Position numbers and translations under genes: made by a program. A stretch of DNA of 64,000 nt from Rugamonas sp. A1-17 (GTDB lineage: Bacteria; Pseudomonadota; Gammaproteobacteria; Burkholderiales; Burkholderiaceae_D). Shown here in pieces: positions 1 to 6,921 of this stretch (position 1 is the stretch's first letter; the number at the start of each line of letters is the position of its first letter). The stretch covers positions 1 through 64,000 of the forward strand of contig JAJLPB010000012.1 of the NCBI GenBank assembly GCA_025548565.1, read 5' to 3'. The notes under the pieces are model-generated. The model was not told the origin of the DNA, did not search any database, and saw only the letters and a list, made by a program, of their open reading frames with translations.

Positions 1-2
1 TG

Positions 3-329
3 GGCCAACACGCGCTGCCAAAAGAAGCTGCTGAACTGGTTGCCGGCCGCCTTGGCCTGGACGCTGGCGATGCCAAGCAGCTGCAAGCGATTCCTCTGCG
101 CGGCAGCATTCCTGGTGGCGTGCCAACCGACCCGACCGTTTATCGCTTCTACGAAATGGTGCAAATCTACGGCACCACGCTGAAAGCCCTGGTGCACGAG
201 CAGTTCGGTGACGGCATCATCAGCGCGATCAATTTCAAGCTGGACATCAAGAAAGTCGACGATCCAGAAGGCGGCTCGCGCGCCGTCATCACCCTGGACG
301 GCAAGTTCCTGCCGAACAAACCGTTCTAA
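3..329 (+). CDS. cynS: Cyanate hydratase (cyanase), 3' part only
   Basis: Cyanase converts cyanate and bicarbonate to carbamate and CO2 in the cytoplasm. The reading frame is already open at the window edge, so only about 108 C-terminal residues are present and the start lies outside. The stretch YRFYEMVQ carries the Arg and Glu that correspond to the family catalytic residues (Arg96 and Glu99 in E. coli CynS), and GDGIISAINF carries the catalytic Ser. The ending LDGKFLPNKPF is typical of the family. GTG at 120 is an internal codon, not the start, because family-like sequence continues upstream of it (for example GRLGLDAGDAKQL). Identification is firm; the N-terminal domain cannot be judged. 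Confidence 0.95.
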   Translation, partial: GQHALPKEAAELVAGRLGLDAGDAKQLQAIPLRGSIPGGVPTDPTVYRFYEMVQIYGTTLKALVHEQFGDGIISAINFKLDIKKVDDPEGGSRAVITLDGKFLPNKPF

Positions 330-369
330 GTTCCTGGACCACCGCTGTAATCATTAGGAGGACGCCGCG

Positions 370-561
370 ATGAACACCGACGAACAAAACCGCATGCTCG
401 CATGGTATGAGCAACTGATGGAAACGCAGCGTCTGACCTTTCAACGGGCGGCAGAGGGTTGGCTTGTCAACCTGGACGGATTCCCGATGTCCTACGGAGA
501 GACGCAGGAAATCGCAGTGGGCTGGGCATTCATCATGAGCCACAAATCCGCATACGAATAA
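370..561 (+). CDS. Small hypothetical protein, 63 aa
   Basis: A short ORF that starts 40 bp after cyanase, with a good ribosome binding site (AGGAGG at about 357-362) and an ATG at a suitable distance. The product is soluble, acidic, rich in aromatic residues and Met, with no signal peptide or membrane segment. I do not recognise a family. It sits between cyanase and the copper ATPase on the same strand and could be cotranscribed with either. The strong Shine-Dalgarno sequence is the main argument that it is real. Confidence 0.6.
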   Translation: MNTDEQNRMLAWYEQLMETQRLTFQRAAEGWLVNLDGFPMSYGETQEIAVGWAFIMSHKSAYE

Positions 562-628
562 GTCTCACAAGATCAATCAGCAGGCGGCCACAAAAGCGCC
601 CTGCGTCAGGCGAGGCGGAGGTTACCCC

Positions 629-2890
629 ATGAGTAGTTTTCAACAGACGATTCGCATTGGCGGCATGAGCTGCGCGTCATGCGTCGCAAGGGTGGAGAAG
701 GCGCTTGTCGCCGTTCCGGGAGTAGGCACTGCCACAGTCAACTTGGCGACTGAATCGGTCCGAGTAGATTCATCCACGCCGCTTGAATTCTCGCGCCTAA
801 AGCAGGCAATTGAAAAGGCTGGCTATGAAGCTGCGGCCGCCAATGAATCGAGTCGGGCTTCCGGAATACACCTTTCACCGGGCGGTTCCGCACACCCTGA
901 AGCACAGACGTTGCGGTTGGTCGAAGCTGGCATGCAGGTCTCGCTTCATAAAATTCCAGAAGGCGCAGCGGTCATCGGCTCCGCAGCTTTGTCGCTACCA
1001 CTCCTGGCTCCTATGGTCTTGCGTTGGCTTGGCATTGAATTCATGTTCGACCCGATTGTCGAATGGCTCTTGGCCACTCCCGTCCAATTCATTTTTGGCG
1101 CCCGCTTCTACCGCGCTGGCTGGAGAGCCGCGAAAAACTTGGCGGGCAATATGGACCTGCTGGTTTCGTTGGGTACAAGCGCTGCGTACGGCCTTAGCGT
1201 TTACCTCGCACTGACGGCAAGTGAACAACACCAGCACCTTTATTTTGAGGCAGCGGCAGTTGTTATCACCTTAGTTTTGCTCGGCAAATGGCTCGAGTCT
1301 CGAGCAAAAAAACAGACGACATCAGCAATCCGTGCGCTGCAGGATTTGCGCCCCGCCACGGCGAGAATCCGCCAACCCGGTGAATCTGACCGCGATGTCC
1401 CGATTCACGAGGTCCACGTAGGGGACCTGGTCGTCGTTCGTCCCGGCGAGCGAGTTCCGGTAGATGGCGAGGTGATAGATGGCAGAAGTCATGTTGATGA
1501 GTCACTGACCACCGGCGAGAACATGCCAGCAATGCGTGAGCCAGGGAGCAGAGTGACCGGTGGTTCATATAACGGTGAAGGTTTGTTGATTGTTCGAACA
1601 ACCGCCGTTGGCGCCGAATCTACCCTATCCCGCATCATTCGACTCGTAGAGGACGCTCAAGCTGCGAAAGCGCCGGTTCAGCGTTTGGTTGACCGAGTCG
1701 CGGAAGTTTTCGTGCCTGTCGTCCTTATACTGGCGCTACTTACCTTTGCAGCTTGGTTCTTCGCTAGCGGAGACATTGAACGTGCTGTAATCAACACCGT
1801 GGCCGTTCTGGTAATCGCTTGCCCTTGCGCCCTCGGCCTGGCGACGCCAACCGCAATTATGGCCGGCACGGGCGTCGCGGCACGCCACGGCATCCTCATT
1901 AAGGATGCCGTGGCACTTGAGCTGGCACGCAAGGTCGATACTGTGGTGTTCGACAAAACCGGTACTCTCACAGAAGGTAAGCCAGTTCTTACCGCTTTGT
2001 TGCCAGTCGCCTGCGAAGAGGACGTGCTTCTGGCAACTGCTGCCGCACTCCAGCAAAACAGCGAGCATACCCTGGCGCGCGCAGTGCTGGAAGCCGCCAA
2101 AAATCGCAATGGAGGCCAGATCCCGAGCGCGTCGGATGTTCGAGCGCTGCCTGGTCGTGGCATGTCCGGCGTCGTAGAAGGCACTGAGCTTATTCTTGGG
2201 AATTCGCGCCTTATGCGAGAGCATGGTATCGACATGGCCTTCCTCGCCGAACAGGCCAAACTACTGGAGGCGGACGGTCACACGATCTCCTGGATCGCTG
2301 ATGACGGTGCCGCGCAATTGCTGGGATTGCTGGCGTTCTCCGACAGCCCCAAGCAGATGGCTGCCGCAGCCGTAGAGCGGCTGCATGCCCGTGGCATAAA
2401 GACGGTAATGCTGACTGGTGACAACGAGGGAAGCGCCAAGGCGATTGCGCGAGAACTCGGTATGGGGCAAGTCCAGGCCAATCTGCTGCCAGAAGGGAAG
2501 GCGACTGCTATAACCGATCTCAAGTTGTTGGGTAGGACCGTGGCGATGGTTGGCGATGGCATCAACGATGCGCCGGCCTTGGCAACTGCGAACATTGGCA
2601 TTGCGATGTCGACTGGCACTGACGTTGCGATGCACGCCGCCGGCATCACCCTGATGCGCGGAGATCCCCTGCTGGTGGCCGACGCGATCGACATTTCGCA
2701 CAAGACTTACAACAAGATTCGTCAGAACCTGTTCTGGGCGTTCATCTACAACTTGCTGGGCATTCCGCTGGCTGCGTTGGGATTGCTGAACCCGGTACTC
2801 GCCGGTGCAGCAATGGCTCTCAGCTCCGTCAGCGTCATCAGCAACGCTCTGCTTTTGCGCCGTTGGAAACCAGCAAAGGAGCGATCATGA
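629..2890 (+). CDS. copA: Heavy-metal (Cu+) translocating P1B-type ATPase
   Basis: A 753-residue inner-membrane pump that exports monovalent copper (possibly silver) using ATP. It has one N-terminal HMA domain with the GMSCASC metal site (Cys15 and Cys18), a membrane region, the CPC ion-binding motif at about residues 398-400 (the signature of Cu+ pumps), the phosphorylation motif DKTGT with Asp442, TGDN, and the hinge motif GDGINDAP. Length is normal for a CopA with a single HMA domain. The start follows GGAGG. Its stop overlaps the ATG of the next MerR-type gene (ATGA), so the two form an operon. GC content and third-codon GC are visibly lower than in the rest of the window, which suggests acquisition. 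Confidence 0.96.
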   Translation: MSSFQQTIRIGGMSCASCVARVEKALVAVPGVGTATVNLATESVRVDSSTPLEFSRLKQAIEKAGYEAAAANESSRASGIHLSPGGSAHPEAQTLRLVEAGMQVSLHKIPEGAAVIGSAALSLPLLAPMVLRWLGIEFMFDPIVEWLLATPVQFIFGARFYRAGWRAAKNLAGNMDLLVSLGTSAAYGLSVYLALTASEQHQHLYFEAAAVVITLVLLGKWLESRAKKQTTSAIRALQDLRPATARIRQPGESDRDVPIHEVHVGDLVVVRPGERVPVDGEVIDGRSHVDESLTTGENMPAMREPGSRVTGGSYNGEGLLIVRTTAVGAESTLSRIIRLVEDAQAAKAPVQRLVDRVAEVFVPVVLILALLTFAAWFFASGDIERAVINTVAVLVIACPCALGLATPTAIMAGTGVAARHGILIKDAVALELARKVDTVVFDKTGTLTEGKPVLTALLPVACEEDVLLATAAALQQNSEHTLARAVLEAAKNRNGGQIPSASDVRALPGRGMSGVVEGTELILGNSRLMREHGIDMAFLAEQAKLLEADGHTISWIADDGAAQLLGLLAFSDSPKQMAAAAVERLHARGIKTVMLTGDNEGSAKAIARELGMGQVQANLLPEGKATAITDLKLLGRTVAMVGDGINDAPALATANIGIAMSTGTDVAMHAAGITLMRGDPLLVADAIDISHKTYNKIRQNLFWAFIYNLLGIPLAALGLLNPVLAGAAMALSSVSVISNALLLRRWKPAKERS

Positions 2891-3246
2891 AGATTGGTGA
2901 AGTTTCTCGTGCGTCCGGAATCAGCTTGAAGAGAATTCGGTACTACGAGAGCATCGGCCTACTGGTCGCTTCAAGCCGAACGGATGCAAATTACCGTACG
3001 TACACAGAACAGGACTTGCACTTGCTGCGCTTGATCAAGCGGGCACGGGACTTGGGTTTTACTTTCGACCAGGTGCGCGACCTATTAGTGCTTTGGCGAG
3101 ATGGTGACGGCGCACCGCCCCATGTCAGGGAGGTGGCCAGGCGCCATGCTGACAAGTTGGACAAGCAAATGTCGGACATGGCGGTTCTGCGAGACACCCT
3201 GAGGAATCTGTCTCACGAAGATCCGATAACTCGTACCGAAATGTAG
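2887..3246 (+). CDS. MerR-family regulator, CueR-like but cysteine-free
   Basis: A 119-residue protein with an N-terminal winged helix typical of MerR regulators (starts MKIGEVSRASGISLKRIRYY) followed by the dimerisation helix. The chosen ATG at 2887 overlaps the copA stop by four bases and has AAGGAG five bases upstream; an earlier in-frame GTG-type start inside copA would add an unsupported tail. The position right after copA suggests it controls copper export. Oddly, it contains no cysteine at all, and the C-terminal metal-binding loop of CueR-type proteins (two Cys) is absent: it ends LSHEDPITRTEM. Shifting the frame downstream does not reveal a lost Cys loop. Its ligand is therefore unknown. 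Confidence 0.88.
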   Translation: MKIGEVSRASGISLKRIRYYESIGLLVASSRTDANYRTYTEQDLHLLRLIKRARDLGFTFDQVRDLLVLWRDGDGAPPHVREVARRHADKLDKQMSDMAVLRDTLRNLSHEDPITRTEM

Positions 3247-3252
3247 GACTTA

Positions 3253-3273
3253 GATGGGGCCGTCGGCCCCATC
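3253..3273 (+). terminator. Hairpin after the copA-merR operon
   Basis: Perfect inverted repeat GATGGGGC / GCCCCATC with a five-base loop, starting 6 bp after the stop of the MerR gene. No T-run follows, so it may be a weak intrinsic terminator or a 3'-end stabilising hairpin. Confidence 0.55.
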
Positions 3274-3340
3274 ACCCGGGGAAATCGAATTAAAAGCTGG
3301 TGCTCTATAATGCGGCGAACTTAGCTCACTCATCGGCCCA

Positions 3341-3673
3341 ATGTACGATGCCTACAAACTCCTCCGCAACCGCCTCAGGAAGGCAAACCTGGTACGTGGC
3401 CTGCAGGCCGGAGCACTCAACGAACTGTCAGCAATTCAGGAAGCGATTTCGAAGACGCGGTATAACGATGTGACCGGACCAGACACTGCGTGGTGCGAAT
3501 TGGTCTCGGCATCGCCCGACAAACTGCGGGAGGAGTTGCTTGAGAAGCAGAGGTTTGACGAGAACTGGGCCTACACGTTCAATGCACCGAACCTGCCTTC
3601 TCCATCGCAGGCGAACCTTGACGCCAGGATCTCAGCCCCAGCGCCAGGTGGCGGTGTGTGTGCGTTCAATTAG
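3341..3673 (+). CDS. Hypothetical protein, 110 aa
   Basis: An ORF encoding a charged, probably helical and soluble protein with no recognised domain. A TATAAT hexamer at 3306-3311 lies 30 bp upstream and could be its -10 box, but I see no convincing -35 and no clear Shine-Dalgarno. Its 3' end overlaps the end of the convergent TetR gene by eight bases. It could be a genuine orphan gene of this less GC-rich region or a chance ORF. Confidence 0.42.
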   Translation: MYDAYKLLRNRLRKANLVRGLQAGALNELSAIQEAISKTRYNDVTGPDTAWCELVSASPDKLREELLEKQRFDENWAYTFNAPNLPSPSQANLDARISAPAPGGGVCAFN

Positions 3674-4226
3674 CCAAAAGACGTTCCCGGAGGCGGTCTA
3701 GGGTTTCAGTAAACACATCGGTGCGGTCGAAAGCACGCGCAAGCACCAATGCCCCTTGTATTCCTCCAACGACTTCTTCGGCAAGCGCCTTGGCTTCTTT
3801 AGGTTTGCGCCCCGCCCGTACCAGGGCGGCCGAAAGCGCATCGATCCAGGCACTAAAGTAATCGCGAACTCTGGTGGCAAAACGATCGCGTTCATTCCCT
3901 AGTGCGAATACGCCAACCAGGCAAACACGACGGCCTGACATGAAGTAGCGACCCACATCGTCGAACATTGCCGTGATGCCCTCAGCGGGATCGGCGCGTT
4001 CATTCAGCGATTCAAAGACATTTCGCTGAAACCATTCGTCGACTTGGGCCAGCACCACCTCAGCCATTTCCTCTTTGCCGCCCGGGAAAAAGTGATAGAT
4101 GCTGCCCTTCCCTAGTTTGGTCCCTTCGGAAATCCGAGCCAAGCTGGCCCCCTCGAAACCATAGGTGCGGAATACTTCCGCCAGCATCGGGATCACATCC
4201 TCCCGTTCCGCAATTACTCTAGCCAT
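3666..4226 (-). CDS. TetR/AcrR-family transcriptional regulator
   Basis: A 186-residue one-component regulator. The N-terminal helix-turn-helix includes GFEGASLARISEGTKLGKG and the typical SIYHFF recognition-helix end, followed by an all-helical ligand domain with one Cys. It lies 9 bp downstream of the DUF1348 gene on the same strand, so both are probably one transcript. The promoter region of that transcript carries repeated ACCGTTCG elements, which suggests autoregulation. The ligand is unknown. Confidence 0.9.
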   Translation of the reverse strand: MARVIAEREDVIPMLAEVFRTYGFEGASLARISEGTKLGKGSIYHFFPGGKEEMAEVVLAQVDEWFQRNVFESLNERADPAEGITAMFDDVGRYFMSGRRVCLVGVFALGNERDRFATRVRDYFSAWIDALSAALVRAGRKPKEAKALAEEVVGGIQGALVLARAFDRTDVFTETLDRLRERLLAN

Positions 4227-4235
4227 TTATCTTCC

Positions 4236-4709
4236 TTAGAAACCGAAATCGCTCAGATTCGGATAATCCGCTGGGCGTGGGCCGCTATTGTCCCACAGGA
4301 ACTTGCGTTCTTCAGGTTTGATCGGATGCTCGTTGATGCAGGCGTGGCGGTGGTGCATCAGGCCATTCTCATCGAACTCCCAGTTTTCGTTGCCGTAGGC
4401 GCGGAACCACTGACCGGAATCGTCATGGTACTCGTATGCGAAACGCACGCCAATGCGGGCGCCGTCAAACGCCCACAGCTCCTTGATCAGGCGGTAATCC
4501 AGTTCACGGGTCCATTTGCGCTTCAGGAAAGCGATGATGTCTTCGCGGCCTTGCACAAACTCAGCACGATTGCGCCACCACGAATCGACGGTGTAGGCCA
4601 TGGCGACTTTTTCAGCATCGCGGGTGTTCCAGCCGTTTTCGGCCAGACGGACTTTCTCAGCTGCGGTTTCACGGGTGAATGGTGGCAGCGGTGGGCGGGT
4701 AATAGACAT
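4236..4709 (-). CDS. DUF1348 / SnoaL-like (NTF2-fold) protein
   Basis: A 157-residue cytoplasmic protein of the DUF1348 group (NTF2-like fold), recognised by the pattern TRDAEKVAMAYT, a Trp/Arg-rich middle and the C-terminal block with HRHACINE. Members are small cone-shaped proteins of unclear enzymatic role. The start at 4709 is chosen because AAGGAG lies just upstream; the longer ORF start at 4742 would run into the putative operator. It is first in an operon with the TetR gene, so it is probably the regulated target. Confidence 0.85.
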   Translation of the reverse strand: MSITRPPLPPFTRETAAEKVRLAENGWNTRDAEKVAMAYTVDSWWRNRAEFVQGREDIIAFLKRKWTRELDYRLIKELWAFDGARIGVRFAYEYHDDSGQWFRAYGNENWEFDENGLMHHRHACINEHPIKPEERKFLWDNSGPRPADYPNLSDFGF

Positions 4710-4725
4710 GACATTTCTCCTTTGT

Positions 4726-4758
4726 TGTACCGTTCGACACACTATGTACCGTTCGGTA
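4726..4758. promoter_or_regulatory. Candidate TetR operator, two tandem ACCGTTCG elements
   Basis: TGTACCGTTCG occurs at 4726-4736 and again at 4745-4755, 19 bp apart. The second is part of the palindrome ACCGTTCGGT (ACCG-NN-CGGT, 4749-4758). The elements lie directly upstream of the DUF1348 ribosome binding site, where a repressor would block transcription. A further short palindrome GACCGGTC is at 4770-4777. That the neighbouring TetR protein binds here is inference. Confidence 0.6.
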
Positions 4759-4957
4759 AAGTAACTATAGACCGGTCAACTTAGATTTGCAAGGATTTTT
4801 TTTGATCGTCGGAAATTGCGAGGTCCAGCGTGTGGCCACTTTGGGTTAAGGCCCACTGGACGCGCCCGAGCGAAGCCAGCCGCCTCACTTTCGGAATCTC
4901 TTGCTTGGTGAATTGCTATGGGATAACATCTCCTAGCAAGATCGATTGGAGGTGACC

Positions 4958-5983
4958 ATGGAATCAGCGATTTCCGTACCTCGCCCCAGCAATGAGGCGG
5001 AACGTCTGGCCGCCCTGTGCCGCTACCTCCAGCTCGACACACTGGCGGAAAAGGATTTCGCCCTGCTGGCCAAGGTCGCTACCGAAATCTGCGACGTGCC
5101 CTACGCCCTGATTACGTTCGTGGAAGAAGACCTGATCCGGACATTTAGCAGTGTTGGCATGCCCATCATGGTTATCCCGCGCGACGAAGGCGCGTGCTCG
5201 TGGACAATCTTACAAGACGGTGTGCTTGAAATTACCGATCTGAAGAATGACGAAAAGACAGCACACTCTCAAATCATGGCTGAAACCGGCATGCAGATGT
5301 ATGCCGGGACCAGCTTGGTCACTGCCGACGGATATCGCATCGGTACTCTGTGTATTTGGGATAAGCAGCAACGCCACTTAAGTCACCACCAACGTGATCT
5401 GTTGATCGGCCTGGCGCGACAAGCAATGGCCTTGCTCGAGTTGCGGGAAAACGAAAGCTTACTCAAGCAAGCACTGTTGCGGGAGCAGCGTTTGGCGTCC
5501 GTTGACATACTGACCGGCTTATTGAACCGGCGCGTCCTGTTTGAACGACTCGAGTCTGAAATCGAACGCAGTCGCCGCTATGGCACGCCCTTATCGCTGA
5601 TTATGATCGACCTCGATCATTTCAAGAAGATCAATGATGTTTTTGGTCACGCGGCCGGTGATGCGGTCCTGCGCAGCGTGGGTGAAACCATTTCGACCGG
5701 AATTCGTGCCAGCGACATCGCTGGTCGTTACGGCGGCGAGGAGCTTTGTATTGTCTTACCGCAAACTTCGGTCGAGGGCGCGCATGCGTTCTCCGAGTCC
5801 CTGCGGAGCCAAATCGCAGGCTTGGAGATTCCCTTTTGCGACCAAGTGATTAAGGTAACCGCTAGTCTGGGCGTCGCCTCGTTGAAGGCTAATTGCACGG
5901 ATCTCCAGCAATTGTTTGAGGCGGCTGACACGGCACTTTATACCGCAAAAAGAAGTGGGCGAAACCGGGTGGAACTGGCTTAA
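4958..5983 (+). CDS. GAF-domain diguanylate cyclase
   Basis: A 341-residue cytoplasmic protein. An N-terminal GAF domain (about residues 15-165) precedes a GGDEF domain (about 175-341) that makes cyclic-di-GMP from GTP. The active-site loop is RYGGEEL, a functional GGEEF-type variant, and an inhibitory I-site RxxD (RASD) stands exactly five residues before it, so product inhibition is likely. The start at 4958 has GGAGGTGACC immediately upstream. There is no membrane segment, so the signal is probably a small cytoplasmic ligand or redox state sensed by GAF. It is monocistronic and belongs to the less GC-rich left part of the window. Confidence 0.93.
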   Translation: MESAISVPRPSNEAERLAALCRYLQLDTLAEKDFALLAKVATEICDVPYALITFVEEDLIRTFSSVGMPIMVIPRDEGACSWTILQDGVLEITDLKNDEKTAHSQIMAETGMQMYAGTSLVTADGYRIGTLCIWDKQQRHLSHHQRDLLIGLARQAMALLELRENESLLKQALLREQRLASVDILTGLLNRRVLFERLESEIERSRRYGTPLSLIMIDLDHFKKINDVFGHAAGDAVLRSVGETISTGIRASDIAGRYGGEELCIVLPQTSVEGAHAFSESLRSQIAGLEIPFCDQVIKVTASLGVASLKANCTDLQQLFEAADTALYTAKRSGRNRVELA

Positions 5984-6121
5984 GGTACGCCCAGCAGTGC
6001 CCCCCAGCACGTATCCCCATGCCGCCTGGCGCTCTTCCACATGAGGGCCGCCCATGCCCTCTCCCCGGGACCTGCGAGGAACGAAAGTCGCCCTGGCGAA
6101 TGGTGCTTTCGCCCCCAAAAG

Positions 6122-6146
6122 CAAAAAACCCCCGCGGAGCGGGGGC
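6122..6146 (-). terminator. Rho-independent terminator of ssb
   Basis: Stem CCCCCGC / GCGGGGG (6129-6135 and 6139-6145) with a three-base loop. Read on the minus strand it is followed by TTTTTT, and it lies about 40 bp after the ssb stop codon. The stretch 5984-6120 before it, downstream of the diguanylate cyclase, shows nothing recognisable. Confidence 0.88.
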
Positions 6147-6185
6147 CTTTTGCCAAAACCTTTACAGATTAGTCTCTGGTGTAAG

Positions 6186-6689
6186 TTAGAACGGGATGTC
6201 GTCATCCATGTCCGAGAAGTTCGGCGCCGGGCGCGGGGCCGGGCGTGGAGCCGGGGCCGGTGGCGCCATCTGCGGACGCGGGGCCGGGGCCTGGCGCTGC
6301 GGTGGGGCTTCGTAGCCACCGCCGTCGTCCATGCCGGCGTCGCCACCCATGCCTTGACGGCCACCCAGCATTTGCATCTGCTCGGCGATGATGTCGGTCG
6401 CGTATTTCTCGACGCCGTCTTTATCGGTGTACTTGCGGGTTTGCAGGCGGCCTTCGACGTAGACCGACGAACCTTTTTTCAGATACTGGCCGACGATTTC
6501 AGCCAGGCGGCCGAAGAACGAGATGCGGTGCCATTCGGTGAGCTCTTTCTGCTCGCCGGTGTTGCGGTCCTTCGATTTGTACGATGTCGCCACAGCAATG
6601 TTGGCGATCGCGTCACCGCTGGGCATGTAGCGAATTTCCGGGTCGCGACCCAGATTGCCGACGATGATGACTTTGTTGACTGATGCCAT
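6186..6689 (-). CDS. ssb: Single-stranded DNA-binding protein
   Basis: A 167-residue SSB. The N-terminal OB fold (about residues 1-110) begins MASVNKVIIVGNLGRDPE. A Gly/Pro/Ala/Gln-rich disordered linker follows, with the conserved acidic tip DMDDDIPF at the C-terminus that recruits partner proteins at replication forks and repair sites. It is divergent from uvrA with a LexA box between them, the same arrangement as in E. coli, so it is probably partly SOS-inducible. Length is normal. Confidence 0.98.
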   Translation of the reverse strand: MASVNKVIIVGNLGRDPEIRYMPSGDAIANIAVATSYKSKDRNTGEQKELTEWHRISFFGRLAEIVGQYLKKGSSVYVEGRLQTRKYTDKDGVEKYATDIIAEQMQMLGGRQGMGGDAGMDDGGGYEAPPQRQAPAPRPQMAPPAPAPRPAPRPAPNFSDMDDDIPF

Positions 6690-6811
6690 GTATAAAACTC
6701 CTGAGTAACGGCGGCCGCCTCAAGCGGGCTGTTTATGTAATGCGCAAACAGCGATTATAGTCGAACGGGCCACCCACCCGCCAAAATTTGCATTGCAACC
6801 GCTCAAGAAAA

Positions 6812-6831
6812 TACTGGTATTATATACAGTG
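6812..6831. promoter_or_regulatory. LexA (SOS) box between ssb and uvrA
   Basis: The sequence at 6814-6829 is CTG-N10-CAG with an A/T-rich centre (ACTGGTATTATATACAGT), matching the proteobacterial LexA consensus. It lies about 90 bp before uvrA and 120 bp before ssb and could repress one or both divergent promoters. Confidence 0.85.
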
Positions 6832-6921
6832 CCGCGACGCCCAAGTTCGATCTGGCGCAAGGTCGGCGCATATATTCAAACCCAGCTATAGTAGCGGGTT
6901 GACCCGAAAGGCAAAAAATCC

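Noticed and set aside
5984..6120. A short plus-strand ORF beginning near 6054
   Set aside because: It runs antisense through the whole ssb gene and has no family features; the stretch before the ssb terminator shows nothing coding.
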